Shown here: positions 52,508 to 64,000 of the stretch, piece by piece
Numbering within the stretch: position 1 is the stretch's first letter
How the letters are laid out: each line of letters starts with the position of its first letter
Assembly (NCBI GenBank): GCA_963513935.1
Contig: OY740769.1
Coordinates: forward strand, 107,549,762-107,613,761
Reading direction: 5' to 3'
Origin: Aphrophora alni
Taxonomy: Eukaryota; Arthropoda; Insecta; Hemiptera; Aphrophoridae
DNA: 64,000 bases
Notes under the pieces: generated by a model
What the model was told of the DNA's origin: nothing
Databases searched by the model: none
What the model saw: only the letters and a program-made list of their open reading frames with translations
Program-made: the position numbers and the translations under genes

Positions 52508-53000
52508 GTGTGCAATGGTTTGCTAGGTTTAGAAATGTTACATATAATTATATGTACTGAATTAAATATGATTAATATTAAGGGAATGACTCTATTTAAA
52601 AGTAGTGGTCTAGGAAATTGTATTCGTCCAAAATGGCCTTTGAACTACTTATCACATATTAAATTTTATACGGAATTTGGGGACGCACTGCCGAAAACCT
52701 TGGACCGTTTGACCCATCCCAAAAAGGGGGTAATCAGCCATTATTTGGTGAGTCATCAATGGGGGGGGGGGGTACTGAAATATCGGTTATTCTGTAAACT
52801 AGAAGATATGTGTACTTTGAACACATCCAGTATCTCGTCCGGCTGGTGCACACTCTGTCTAGCCTTGATATGCGATAAGAATATGCGTCGTAGAGGGAGG
52901 GGGGTAGACTATTCTTGTTAGCCGCGGTCAAAACAAATCCCCTGCATTCGATTTAGGCAATCCGCTAGTGTGGCTGTTAGAATAGAAGTATCGCCGAGAA
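52508..53000. other. Less AT-rich segment with G runs, unidentified
   Basis: This segment is less AT-rich than its flanks and has a G12 run at 52,761-52,772 and AGGGAGGGGGG near 52,895. A plus-strand frame of 137 codons spans 52,508-52,921 and a minus-strand frame of 65 codons overlaps it. The plus frame has no signal peptide, no recognisable domain, and runs straight through the poly-G tract. I regard both as non-coding or as unrecognisable transposon remains. Confidence 0.4.
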
Positions 53001-54619
53001 AAAAGGGCGCTATAGAAAGGATTTCACCACAGTTTTGCTCAAGTGTATAAACTTGGATATAAATATTTAAAAAACCAAACGCAAATATATTTATAAGATA
53101 TTTAATAATTTGCATTGCAGAAACGATATTACTAAACCGGGCACACCTTTTCAAATAATGTTTGTGAAAATAAAAAATACAAGCTAAGAAAACACCATGA
53201 AACCCTTGATAAATTGGGAATTAAGAAAATCTGTTTTTTATAACATACAGGATTAATTCAAATATTTTTATGTTAATTATATATATCTTGTATATATTTT
53301 GTGTGATTGTTCTTTTGTTCACGTATATGCCGGTGTGCGTGCTTGTGTTTGTAACGAAACTCAAATTTTTGAATCCTTGAACTACAAAATCATCAAAACG
53401 ACCCACATTAGCTGATTTTTTACGATTTGATAATATTCTTCAACTATTGATGACACAATAAGAGTTATAGCTAAAAACATCTAGAATTTAATATTATAAT
53501 GGAAATTTAAAAATAATACATTTTCTGATAATGGCTTTAATCGAATTCGTCAAATAAGTTTAGTTTCATAAATCGTTAAACATGTTTTGAATAAAACTTG
53601 AAAGTCTGTACATTAAAAAATACACTTAATTACGCCAGTTTCTTGGCTAATGCTTTACAGATATTGTTGATTTGTAAATACTGATACTAAGAGCGGAGCA
53701 ACAATTGAAAATAATGATATTTTGTCCACATCTAAAATAGCACTGAGGATGGCGACTTTGTTCTTGAAACACGTTTGATTAAGTAAACGTAATTTTTGTA
53801 AGATCTGTTCGAGTTTTTTCTATCTAATATTATCTCACAAGTTAAGCTCAATATTTATTTACAATCCTATTGAATTATACTATTTCAAAATTTATAAATA
53901 ATTTTAAATTCCTTTTATGGTGAGTATTATTGAACTATTAGAGTCATTTTTAGATTTGTTTGGTCATTTAACGATCTGTATATATGAAAATAAAAGTGTT
54001 AGTTATCATTCAAACGTATAAGTTATTTGGTTGTTGACTTCACAAAATTAATAGTGAAATTCAGATTAAAGAAGAAATATTAAATGTGTTTTATTCGAAA
54101 AATAAACAAGTAAAACATATAATTTTTTCCCAATTTTTATTTATTGTTTATCTCACTAAAATATTAGAAAACTACTAAAATCACAAGAATAAAAATTTCG
54201 AAAATACAAAATAATAACAATGAATAAGAAATAAAAAGTACACTTATTTTAAAATTAACAAAAATCATATGCAATATAAACACATAATAAACAGGATGAT
54301 AGAACAATCCTCGAGTTAAATTGATAAGTAAAAGAAAATTAAGAGAATACAAATTTTCAACCATAAATACAACCGTCAGGTTGATTAACTCTTATCGTCA
54401 GATAAAATTAACTCTTATCTTGCAACGCGTGAAGTTAAAAGTGTCGCACTAACAAGGCGTTGCAGTAAGTAGAGGTTTTAAAAATTAAATAAAGCATTTT
54501 ATGTTTGTGTCTGTATGTGTGTGAGAGAGATTTTAAATCAAACGGAATAAAAATTGTATGAAACTTTTGTTCTCTCGCCAAATGAAAGAAAACACAAATT
54601 TCAACAACCAACACTTTAG
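53001..54619. other. AT-rich DNA, no gene seen
   Basis: Several short, hydrophobic, AT-driven frames occur and none looks real. A 13-bp direct repeat (ATTAACTCTTATC) lies at 54,384 and 54,407. CACTGAGGATGGCGAC followed by GAAACACGT near 53,740-53,785 resembles a motif often seen near retroelement ends. Confidence 0.55.
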
Positions 54620-55776
54620 TATTTTTTTATATTATTATTTTTTTGTTTAAATTAAAAAATAAATAAATTTCATCATTAATAATTTGTTATATTTATATTA
54701 CAACTAAGTACAAACTTATTAAGTAATTTATCTTTCGCAATATATATTCCCAATAAACCAGTAGCTCGTGAAAATTCTTCCAGGATCTGTACTCATCAGA
54801 CAGATCCACTCGTCATTGACACACTAAGTCTCACAAGGTTTTGTCCTCTTCAGTCTGCGCTGATCCTGATTAGCGCTAAGGAGCGGCAACACTTCTACAT
54901 TTATATGCGTCGATAGTCTCTTGTTATGCTTTATGGTGCACATTTTAATCTCTTCTACAACGGTAGGAATTCCCAAGTCACGATGCATTTTATCGTTCCT
55001 TACATACCAAGGTGCATTGCAGATGCTGCGCAGTACTTTATTTTGGAATGTTTGTATCATCTTGATATTTGTTTTCTTGATACAACCCCACAGTTGTATT
55101 CCATATGACCAGACAGGTTTAATTACTTGCTTACATAATAGCAACTTATTATGCAAAGAAAGCTGTGAGTGTCTTCCCATCAACCATTGCATCTTCTTGA
55201 ATTTGATGTTTAATTCCTTCTTTTTCTTTTTTACATGTTCTTTCCATCTAAGTTTTGCATCCAAGGTCATGCCAAGGTATTTTGCCGAGTTTTCATATGG
55301 AATTCTCTGCGAGTTGATGGTAGTTGCGGCTGGGACAACCTTAAGGTTCGTAAAATCAACATTTACTGACTTGCCCTCATTCAATTTGATCCTCCATTTC
55401 TTTGTCCATCGAACAATCTCATCAATGGAGTTTTGCAACTTATTGTTTGCGTCCTCCACGTTATTAGCAACCGCCATTACGGCTGTATCATCAGCAAATG
55501 TAGCTGTTATGGTATTCTCCAACTCTGGCATGTCCCGTGTGTAAAGTAAAGTAAGTACAGTAACGGGCCCACAACGCTTCCCTGGGGTACTCCAGCATGT
55601 ACATCTTTGAGCTCAGAGTATTCATCTTCTACTTTAACCCTGAAGTGACAAGACTTTAATATTAGATACCATTCATAACTGAGTGACGTATACAGTTTAT
55701 ATTGGAGCCCTTGGTGCCATACCTTATCAAAAGCCTGCGTTACATCTATGAAGACACTTGAACAAACTTGCTGTCT
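54620..55776 (-). mobile_element. 5'-truncated Jockey-like LINE
   Basis: A minus-strand non-LTR retrotransposon fragment. It enters at about 55,776, inside the reverse transcriptase just before catalytic motif A, and runs through the rest of RT and a C-terminal region. About 200 bp of AT-rich 3' sequence follows, ending in T-rich plus-strand DNA near 54,620 that would be a decayed A-rich tail. Truncation from the 5' end is the usual result of incomplete target-primed reverse transcription. ORF1, the endonuclease and the first RT blocks are absent. No target-site duplication was identified, so both ends are approximate. Confidence 0.8.
54824..55531 (-). pseudogene. Jockey-type reverse transcriptase, C-terminal part
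   Basis: The frame gives 235 codons from a methionine that belongs to a conserved MPE motif rather than to a real start. FADD at residues 12-15 is motif C, the metal-binding aspartates of the polymerase. KYLGMTLD at 84-91 and WSYGIQLWG at 141-149 are hallmark blocks of Jockey-clade RT thumb and post-RT regions, and APWYVRND (173-180) with LGIPTVVEEI follows. Upstream, another frame (55,555-55,776) carries [13 protein letters not shown] (motif A) and [13 protein letters not shown] (motif B). The two frames are separated by a tandem 5-bp duplication (GTAAA twice on the plus strand, 55,541-55,550). With the 5' truncation, this makes the copy dead. The long plus-strand frame over the same bases is its antisense shadow. 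Confidence 0.9.
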
Positions 55777-56404
55777 TCAAAGGAATTTTCAATTATTACT
55801 TTAGTATTAACAACAAAATGAGGCTTCATTGTTCAAGTCGTAATCATGAAGTGTTAAGTCTTTGTTACGCTGGTTTGTTATTTTTGCCTTGGTCTGAATA
55901 TTGAGTTAAATAGAAATTATTTTGCAAAAATTGACATAGATTTGATTTAGAATTACGGTGTTTTCCCACTGATACAAGTTTACTTATATTTTATGGGTAA
56001 GTAAATTAATTGTTTAGCATAGGTAAAGATTTTTTTTTTTAAAGTTCACGTTACACTTAAAACACGATAATCCATATAGTGCTTGCTTTTAATTAAGATA
56101 TTATTTGTTGTGATGCAAAACTTTATAACTCGAATGAAAATTTTGTGTGTGCTTATCTATACAATAAATGACATTAAAATGTTATTACTTAAAGTTGTTT
56201 ATAAATTATGTAATCCTGAGCATGACTTTAAAATAAAACATCGCTTCTCCATAAACTAACAAAACTTGAGATCCCTTGTCATCAGCCTCATTATACCATG
56301 TCTCTTCTATGTAACAAATTAGAATACTTAATGTTTACAAAAATGATTCTTTTTAACTAATGATTTTCACTCACGAACAAAAATAATAAAAATAAGCTAA
56401 AATA
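55777..56404. other. AT-rich DNA, no gene seen
   Basis: This lies between the LINE truncation point and the 162-bp array. No open frame, RNA gene or repeat of note was found. Confidence 0.6.
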
Positions 56405-57532
56405 AAAATATACAGTTAATACAAATTAAGAAGATTCTGGTTTAAGAATGTCTCTAAACAGTTTAATTTTAATATATTTATTATAAGGTGATCAATACAA
56501 TACTGAGAATATTTAATATAATTTACTGTCCTTTGATACAAATTAAGAGAACTGTTCCTCTATATAAAAACATACAGATAATACAAATTAAGAATATTCT
56601 ATTTTAAGAATGTCTCTAAACAGTTTAATTTTAATATATTTATTATAAGGTGATCAATACAATACTGAGAATATTTAATATAATTTACTGTCCTTTGATA
56701 CAAATTAAGAGAACTGCTACTCTATATAAAAACATACAGATAATACAAATTAAGAATATTCTATTTTAAGAATGTCTCTAAACAGTTTAATTTTAATATA
56801 TTTATTATAAGGTGATCAATACAATACTGAGAATATTTAATATAATTTACTATCCTTTGATAAAAATTAAGAGAACTGTTCCTCTATATAAAAATATACA
56901 GATAATACAAATTAAGAATATTCTATTTTAAGAATGTCTCTAAACAGTTTAATTTTAATATATTTATTATAAGGTGATCAATACAATACTGAGAATATTT
57001 AACATAATTTACTATCCTTTGATAAAAATTAAGAGAACTGTTCCTCTATATAAAAACATACAGATAATACAAATTAAGAATATTCTATTTTAAGAATGTC
57101 TCTAAACAGTTTAATTTTAATATATTTATTATAAGGTGATCAATACAATACTGAGAATATTTAATATAATTTACTATCCTTTGATAAAAATTAAGAGAAC
57201 TGTTCCTCTATATAAAAATATACAGATAATACAAATTAAGAATATTCTATTTTAAGAATGTCTCTAAACAGTTTAATTTTAATATATTTATTATAAGGTG
57301 ATCAATACAATACTGAGAATATTTAACATAATTTACTATCCTTTGATAAAAATTAAGAGAACTGTTCCTCTATATAAAAATATACAGATAATACAAATTA
57401 AGAATATTCTATTTTAAGAATGTGTCTAAACAGTTTAATTTTAATATATTTATTATAAAGTGATCAATACAATACTGAGAATATTTAATATAATTTACTA
57501 TCCTTTATAAAAATTAAGAGAACTGTTCCTCT
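56405..57532. repeat. 162-bp satellite, about 7 copies
   Basis: The word GAACTG (before TTCCTC or CTACTC) recurs at 56,549, 56,711, 56,873, 57,035, 57,197 and 57,359, exactly 162 bp apart. A last copy at 57,520 is shortened by one base (CTTTATAAA for CTTTGATAAA). The first copy is the most diverged, as expected at an edge. Units 3 and 5 share AAATATACAG together with TTTAACATAA, while unit 4 has AAACATACAG and TTTAATATAA, hinting at a 324-bp dimer. The unit length is close to one nucleosome repeat. It is unrelated to the other arrays. Confidence 0.95.
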
Positions 57533-58261
57533 TTAAGTAAATATTTTGAACATATAACTACATCGAAGAAAGTGTTTGTAACTCTGAGGTAAAGTAACTA
57601 ACTAATCGTATGATTCAGGCAAATCATTATTTGTATACCAAACGCACGGTTTATCATCCAGTATTTTACATTAAGTAGTAACTTTCAATATAATTATCCC
57701 CTGTTACTCGGTAAAAATCTAGGTGTAGTCGATCTCCTCTTCAGTCAGGTACATTTGATCATACAAAGAGAAACAATTATTATGGGGACAGTAATGATTT
57801 TTCTTAAATGGCGTAGCCCGAATTTCTCAGCGTAGACCATGACTAGATCAAAACATTTATAGTTTTATAGTGGTCAGATTGGAGTATCCAGTTAGCCATA
57901 AAACAGGATCATTCCTTCCAACACAGCTCCCTTCCAATTGAGAGTTTATCGTACATTGAGACTGTAATGTGCTTGTGCTCATTATGATCTTGATGAAAAA
58001 TTACATCTATTTCCTACTCTCTTTTTGTTATCAATTTGTGTACAAGCGTAAGTTCTATCATGTACAACTAAATGATATTTGTAATTGTTTTCTAAGCTAA
58101 CATGAATGAGCCCACTAGTCGATCACTCATTATTCTACACTACACATTTATCTTAGGAGAATCACGAACACACTCAACAATTTAATTTTATTTCTGAGCT
58201 CCAGATTCTACAGTTTTGGTGGTTAACAAAGCTATGAGTTCCTTCATCACCGACAACAATT
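57533..58261. other. AT-rich DNA, no gene seen
   Basis: Unique sequence between two tandem arrays. No supportable gene, RNA or mobile element was found. Confidence 0.6.
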
Positions 58262-58803
58262 AGACTAAGGTAACTTCTATCATCGCCTATTTTTTATTGA
58301 ACATTGTCACAGAAAATTTAACTCCCAAGGTAACTTTTATCATAGCTTATTTATTGCATTCAGCATTGTCACAGAAAATTTAACTCAGGTAACTTTTATC
58401 ATCGCCTATTTATTACATTCAGCATTGTCACAGAAAATGTAACTCCCAAGGTAACTTTTATCATCGCCTATTTATTGCATTCAGCATTGTCACAGAAAAT
58501 GTAACTCCCAAGGTAACTTTTATCATCGTCTATTTATTATTGAACATTGTCACAGAAAATTTAACTCCCAAGGTAACTTTTATCATAGCCTATTTATTGC
58601 ATTCATCATTGTCACAGAAAATTTAACTCAGGTAACTTGTATCATCGCCCATTTATTGAATTCAGCATTGTCACAGAAAATTTAACTCTTAAGGTAACTG
58701 TTATCATCGCCTATTTATTGAATTCAGCATTGTTACAGAAAATTTAACTCTTAAGGTAATTTTCATCATCGCCTATTTATTGCATTGTCACAGAAAGTTT
58801 AAC
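58262..58803. repeat. 59-62-bp minisatellite, 9 copies
   Basis: The word AGGTAA starts units at 58,268, 58,328, 58,387, 58,449, 58,511, 58,571, 58,630, 58,692 and 58,754, with spacings of 60, 59, 62, 62, 60, 59, 62 and 62 bp. Each unit carries TATCATCGCCTATTTATTG and CATTGTCACAGAAAATTTAAC. Length variation comes from presence or absence of CCCA/TTA before AGGTAA and from TTGCATTC versus TTGAA in the middle, unlike the strict length of the 51-bp array. Confidence 0.93.
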
Positions 58804-59875
58804 TCGTAATTTTGTTCGAGTATGAGTGAGTTAAAATACAAGCTACATTCATATTCTATATTGCAAGACATATAACAATTGGTCATCTAACATTAGGGCA
58901 GGAATAAGGTAGTTCATTTATATAAGAAGCTATTGTGGTGATTTAGCCACCAGTGGCCTCTCCCTCCCCCTTTCCTATCCGTGGAGTCGTGCATCAACCA
59001 GTAGTGAAGAAGACGTCTGTGACAACGCTCGTCGCTTCTTTTTTAGTAGTACCCCAATATAAAAGTATGCCTTGCTAAACCCGCAGAAATAGGGCCGGTA
59101 TGGTCTTAGGGTTGATACCGGTATCTGGGCGCATCGGATTTTTGGAATTGTTTTATTATTAATCAAACTAACACACGGCCATGATAGGCCTTTTGTGTTA
59201 GTCCGACATGTTGTGCCAATACAGTGTAGTTTATATTAATATTTAGTTTTAGTCTAAATTGGCGTTGTTTAAGTAATTTAGTTTTAGAATTAGATCCCGT
59301 CAAAAATGGCTAACCTAAATTGAGATTCGCCCAGTGTACGTATATTAATTTACCACTCAATCTGACGAAAAGGGAATTTATAACAAAAGGAAATCCACGA
59401 TCACCCAAATGGCTCACCTCGCACTAAGATACATCTTGTATTGGCCAATTTTGTATTATTTTTACTAAATTTAAACGAAATTTCAATAACAAGGAAGGTA
59501 AATTTTTATGCATAATACCTTTTGATAAACCGCTCGTGATTCAGCTGCATTACACAATTTAGTGTTTTCATTATGTTTTCAATAACCGCAAAGCGGGCTC
59601 ACATTTTACAAGTTTATTTCAAAGTAAAACAATATACTTTTCCTCCGTGTGTTTGCACACCACTTTAAAGGAAATTAAAATAATTTTCATAAACTGTATA
59701 CGTGCACTGTATTTTCCCTTTTATTTAGCCGATATAATACAAATTCATGAATCTAGATGTAAGTTTGTAGCATATAATGTATAGTATAGACAAAACCTTA
59801 GAAATAACAAAGAAAAAAAGAAGGAAATAAAATATTAGTGTTGGATATAAAGTACATTTTAAGAATATTACTTTC
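58804..59875. other. Mixed DNA with a GC-richer TATA-bearing stretch
   Basis: Most of this is AT-rich and empty. About 58,910-59,130 is GC-richer and holds TATATAAG near 58,920, a pyrimidine-rich run (CTCTCCCTCCCCCTTTCC) and a 63-codon minus-strand frame without a known domain. This could be a solo LTR or an old promoter, but I cannot find matched ends. No gene is supported. Confidence 0.35.
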
Positions 59876-60007
59876 GGCAGAGCTCTTTGGGAAGATTAAA
59901 GAGTTTTCCAGTTATGTATACATGCGCCATGCAAAGAGTTATGCTTTAATACATACACATGCTGTCGGTGTATAATTATTGATGCACATGATTCAAAGAT
60001 CTCTGCC
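59876..60007. mobile_element. Candidate 132-bp MITE
   Basis: GGCAGAGCTCTTTG at 59,876-59,889 pairs with CAAAGATCTCTGCC at 59,994-60,007, a 14-bp terminal inverted repeat with one mismatch. The interior has short repeated words (TGCTTTAATACATACACATGC). No target-site duplication is visible. The ends recall hAT-type CAG termini, but this is weak. Confidence 0.3.
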
Positions 60008-63000
60008 AACGATGAATTGGGTCACCGCACTTTAATTAAGTTAAGGCAAAATATAATTGAGCAATCCATGATGAATGAGAGAATTGTACCACGTTATGAG
60101 GTATATAAATTACCTAATTTTAGTCATATTTTTTTAACGGTATACAAATACTATACTGTGTGATAAAGGAAATATTTACCATTTTAATTTAATATTAACA
60201 TAGTAAACATTTATTTAACTCAGATATTACATTATGATTAAATAAATCTCTTGAGAAACATTGTAAATATCAAAATAACGCATTTGAAGTAAATATTGCT
60301 CTCCTGTATTCAAACAACACTAAAATCGTTAGAAATGTTTCTGAATTAGGAATAAATTAAGGTACAATTTTTATTTTTAGTATAAAATAACTATATTGTA
60401 AATAGTAATAATAATAAATTAAATAAAAATATAATAATATATTTGTAAATTAAGTTAGAATTTCTGTGATAGATTTGTACGCGATTTATAATAGGGTATT
60501 ATTCTTTTTTTAAATAGAAGATTTGACAATTTCACCTGAACATAAATTAAAGAAATAGATACACAAAATAAACTAAACATAACATTAAAAAATAATTATA
60601 GTTTAAATAAAATAGAGAATACTCCATCAACTTCAACATAGATTTACAATTTCTATATGCTTATTTACTATATAACTATGTATAACTATTTCAATACAAT
60701 GTTTTATCAAAAAAAATAGTTTCATATACTACATTTTATTTCACAAATATACATCACACAATAAGACTTTTAACATCGAAGCAGAAAAAACTAATGAAAA
60801 ATGTATTTAGATATTTGAAGTCAGAACTAGATTTAAAAGGAAATGGAATAGAATACATTTTAGAATAACCCCTTCAGCTTATCGCTTGCATTTTATTGTT
60901 GAATCCTAAAAGGTTTTGTCAAAGGGTTTCAGTAGCAACAACAAACTTAAGTATACTACATAGTTATAGTAGTCTTCATCAATATTTACTCGTTGTAGTA
61001 ATGCAATATTTATTATTTTCCATGATCTATCTACATCTCCATGATAATCAGGCGCCATGGTAATTAGTATTATTACATAAGTTAAATTTGTTGGAAGAAA
61101 TTATACCAACAATCTTATGGCCTTGAACTACTCAGCTTGTTTAGTTACAGTCAAGGTCACAAAATCTGCGTAAAAGAAAAAAATCCTCTGTAGTTTACAG
61201 GGGTCGAAGGAAGACTGTACAGGAAGAGATAATTGTTGTGAATGTACATATTCGACGATATTTGTTGTCCGTAAGTAAAACTCGCAGAAAATATCACGTT
61301 TATACGTCTGTCAGTATCAGGGCTGAAACTTTCCATCCCGTTTAATTTATGTAGTTTCTATGGGTTTAACATTACTGCGTCCTCTCAAACCAATCAGCGT
61401 TTTTGTAGTAAAATTATTTATTTAAGATTAGAGATGGATGTATTCACGTAGAAATTATTTCAAGGAAGGTATCATTCTGATATTCTATTTCTGAAACTAT
61501 TCAATTCAGATATCTTGCAATACCTATGGACCTTACATTGTGTTGTGCTTCACCGCTCAAACAATTCTGTTGATTTATTACTCAAAATGTAGGATATCTC
61601 TAATAACGAAACAGACAGTTAGATAATAATTCGAAATGTATAAACAAAGTTAATAGCATTTGATGACAATTTCAAAAAGGAACAAGTAGGATTCCAAATT
61701 TACGTTTTAGGAAAATAAAAATTTTAGGAAAATAAAAATTTTGTCAAGTGTAATTTAGAAAGTCTTTTTAAAATTCCCCCAAAATCACTACATGTAAACA
61801 ATCATATAATTAATTTTAAAAGTCAGTGATCATGACCACACACGATAAGGGACATTTTGACCACTTTTTTTACCAGATGTTTCATGCACAGGTCATAAAC
61901 CAGGAACGTAAATTTACTTTTGCACTTCTACACTTATCCACCGTATAAACTATAAATATCTGAACACAAAACAAAGTCACTTCATTTCAAACCATTACTT
62001 AAGGGATGTATTTTTAATTTTTATATTTACTGAGATATGATACGAAGAGATTAAACAATTTCATAAATATGTAAAGAAATTTTGTAGTACTTTGATGTTC
62101 CCAGTATTCAAAAACTTATCCTAGTTTTCATAGGAACGTGTATAGCAACCAAATTGAAACTCAATGTAATTTCCTGAAGGAAGTACTCGGTATAGAGCAC
62201 TTAAACTGAATACAAAGTTTCCATAAACAGACATTTATTCCTAGTGGTTAATACCAAACGCATTGTCACGAAGCAGATACATATATATCATAAAATATTT
62301 TCACTTCTGTTTGGAAAAGCACATAATAATATTGTTGATGTAATTTTAAAGTCAGTTATATTAGGTATCATTTATTTAGAGACACAATACGAAATGCTCC
62401 ACTGTTGGTTCTTCTGTTTTTTTTAAATTAACCTTCTCTGTCCTTTAAGACAAAATGAAACTTTCGTTTTACAGAAATTGTATTTTGTCCTGTTTTAAAA
62501 TTAAAATTCTGCTCATACCCCGGACAATATTGTTTATTTTATGATGTAACACATCTTAGGCCAGCTGATAACCTTCAGAATATACAGTCACATAATGTAA
62601 GAGACATTTTTTCTGATGCTTTTTGGAGCTAAACTATTTTTTTCCAAAGCTAAAATATCTGTTATTTGCATTTTCGTATTCTTGTTGAATAATGCTCGTC
62701 TTGTCTGGTACATTGAAAGTATTAATTAAAAAAACTTTAGACTCAGTCAGGATTAACCAATCTACCATAATATATGGTTCATTTCTGTGAAATCTGCTAT
62801 GCAAAATGTCTTCATTCTATTTCAAAAACTAGTTACTACGAGTATTTTAGTTAACGTGTTAGTTATAGAAGGTTTACAATAGGGTTTGGTTAAGAAATAT
62901 TCTGAAGATTTAATTATGGTTTGGTATGGATAAAAATATCTTTAACATTTTTAGATTTAAGCAATTACTAAACAAAGACAGAAATGGGGGAAGATTGTAC

Positions 63001-63119
63001 TCAAGAAATCTCATTATTGATTTTTATAACTTTCATATACAAATCGAAAAGAAATTCTAACTTAACTCTCACGAAGTGTTCCATTTTCCACTACAAATTA
63101 GTGTCAATGTTTGGTTTAT
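60008..63119. other. AT-rich intergenic DNA, no gene seen
   Basis: Three kilobases of AT-rich DNA. TTTTAGGAAAATAAAAA is repeated back to back near 61,706-61,742. Open frames up to about 64 codons, at 62,244-62,426 and 62,984-63,178, have low-complexity composition, and the latter runs into the 40-bp array. Nothing is supportable as a gene. Confidence 0.6.
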
Positions 63120-63342
63120 CGTTGCATTATTTAGCTGAAAATACAACAATAACAAGTTTAATTGCATCCTTGAGCTGAAAATACAACAATAATACGTTTA
63201 ATTGCATTATTAACTGAAAATACAACAATAACAATTTTAAGTGCATCATATAGCTGAAAATACAAAAATAACAATTTTAATTGTATCATTTAGCTGAAAA
63301 TAAACAATAATACATTTAATTGCATAATTTAACTGAAAATTC
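63120..63342. repeat. 39-40-bp minisatellite, about 5-6 copies
   Basis: Units begin with AGCTGAAAAT or AACTGAAAAT at 63,133, 63,173, 63,212, 63,252, 63,292 and 63,331, followed by ACAACAATAACA and TTTAATTGCATCATT. Spacing alternates between 39 and 40 bp. Copies are well diverged, so the array is probably old. Confidence 0.9.
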
Positions 63343-64000
63343 ACCGACCAATTAAAAATTAGTAGAAAAAACAAAATTTTTCGAACAATTCATTGCAGAG
63401 AATTAAATTTATTCACGAGTAAAATCTGAAAAAATATTTTAGTCTAGGAAATTTTATATTACAATATAAAATGTTACCATCCTCTTTCCGCTCCTCCAGT
63501 TGAAGAGAAAGGTTGGTCAACCATGAGTATATAGGGACATAACTTGATTTATTTTATATTTAAGAAATAATACTTTTCATTAAAATTTTTGAGAAATCTT
63601 ATTTCCATAGAATTCATAGTTCGTTCAATGGGTTAATTCCCTTTACTGTTTCGTACATAGTTACTACATTAAAATGTAAAAAAAACAAACAATATTTTAA
63701 AATATACTGTTAACATTATTACTTTACATAAAATTGAAAAATATAATAACATTTTATTTTTTAGCAATTTTAGAAAATTATATTTCTAAAACATATATTT
63801 TTAAATAGAAAAGAAAATAATTGTGATAACTCAGTATTAAGCATTTTAACAGCTAATAATTATGAAAATACTGACTTTGTTCAAAATAGTTTAATTTATA
63901 AATACAATAATTTTCTTACGGGACACTTATTTTTCTATTGGAAACTTGATAAACTCGAATTCCATAATTACCTTCTCATCTACGTGGACGGCTCATTGAA
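63343..64000. other. AT-rich DNA, no gene seen
   Basis: The sequence to the right edge of the window is low-complexity and AT-rich. No feature was recognised. Confidence 0.6.

Noticed and set aside
52508..52921. 137-codon plus-strand open frame
   Set aside because: It has no recognisable domain, passes through a G12 tract, and is overlapped by an opposite frame. This is not enough to call a gene.
53738..53775. Hammerhead ribozyme
   Set aside because: CTGAGGA and GAAA are present, but the intervening stem II has almost no complementarity and flanking stems I and III were not found.
54164..54364. 66-codon hydrophobic minus-strand frame
   Set aside because: Leu/Phe/Ile-rich composition simply reflects AT-rich DNA; there is no start context, domain or neighbour supporting it.
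54921..55544. 207-codon plus-strand open frame
   Set aside because: It is the antisense of the Jockey-like RT, whose conserved motifs are all on the minus strand.

Overview
The window is AT-rich eukaryotic DNA with no intact protein-coding gene that I can support. The only recognisable coding remains are transposon relics: a Jockey-type non-LTR reverse transcriptase and the N-terminus of a piggyBac-type transposase. Together with tRNA-headed SINE-like DNA and several unrelated tandem repeats, these suggest an arthropod, plausibly an insect. A hemipteran is a guess from the look of the Jockey and piggyBac relics, not a demonstrated assignment.

Layout. (1) 1-38,580 is one unbroken satellite array of a 51-bp monomer, 756 full monomers plus 14 bp, running off the left edge. 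Every monomer keeps its length except for two identical 5-bp insertions, and all six frames are closed. The array is a mosaic of higher-order copies: two adjacent 9,180-bp (180-monomer) blocks that are almost identical, a collinear 12-kb duplication linking 1-12.6 kb to 23.9-35.6 kb, and a private 408-bp repeat at the right edge. (2) At 38,581 the array stops against a tRNA-like, SINE-like sequence on the minus strand. (3) 38.7-64 kb is ordinary AT-rich DNA with transposon debris: a deleted piggyBac-like element (41.5-42.7 kb), a 285-bp foldback MITE flanked by TA (44.7-44.9 kb) and a 5'-truncated Jockey-like LINE with a 5-bp frameshift (54.6-55.8 kb). Four more unrelated tandem arrays lie here: 46 bp at 50.0-51.1 kb, 162 bp at 56.4-57.5 kb, 59-62 bp at 58.3-58.8 kb and 40 bp at 63.1-63.3 kb.

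Reading. Five distinct tandem-repeat families and only dead transposons in 64 kb fit a heterochromatic or pericentromeric boundary, with the 51-bp array as the core and its right edge captured at 38,580. That location is inference; no centromere-protein data can be read from sequence. The most informative content is the amplification history written in the array and the chain of small dyad symmetries that makes up each 51-bp monomer. A possible signal-peptide exon (39.54-39.59 kb) and a broken Cys/Trp-rich frame (40.1-40.4 kb) are the only hints of host genes, and both are weak.
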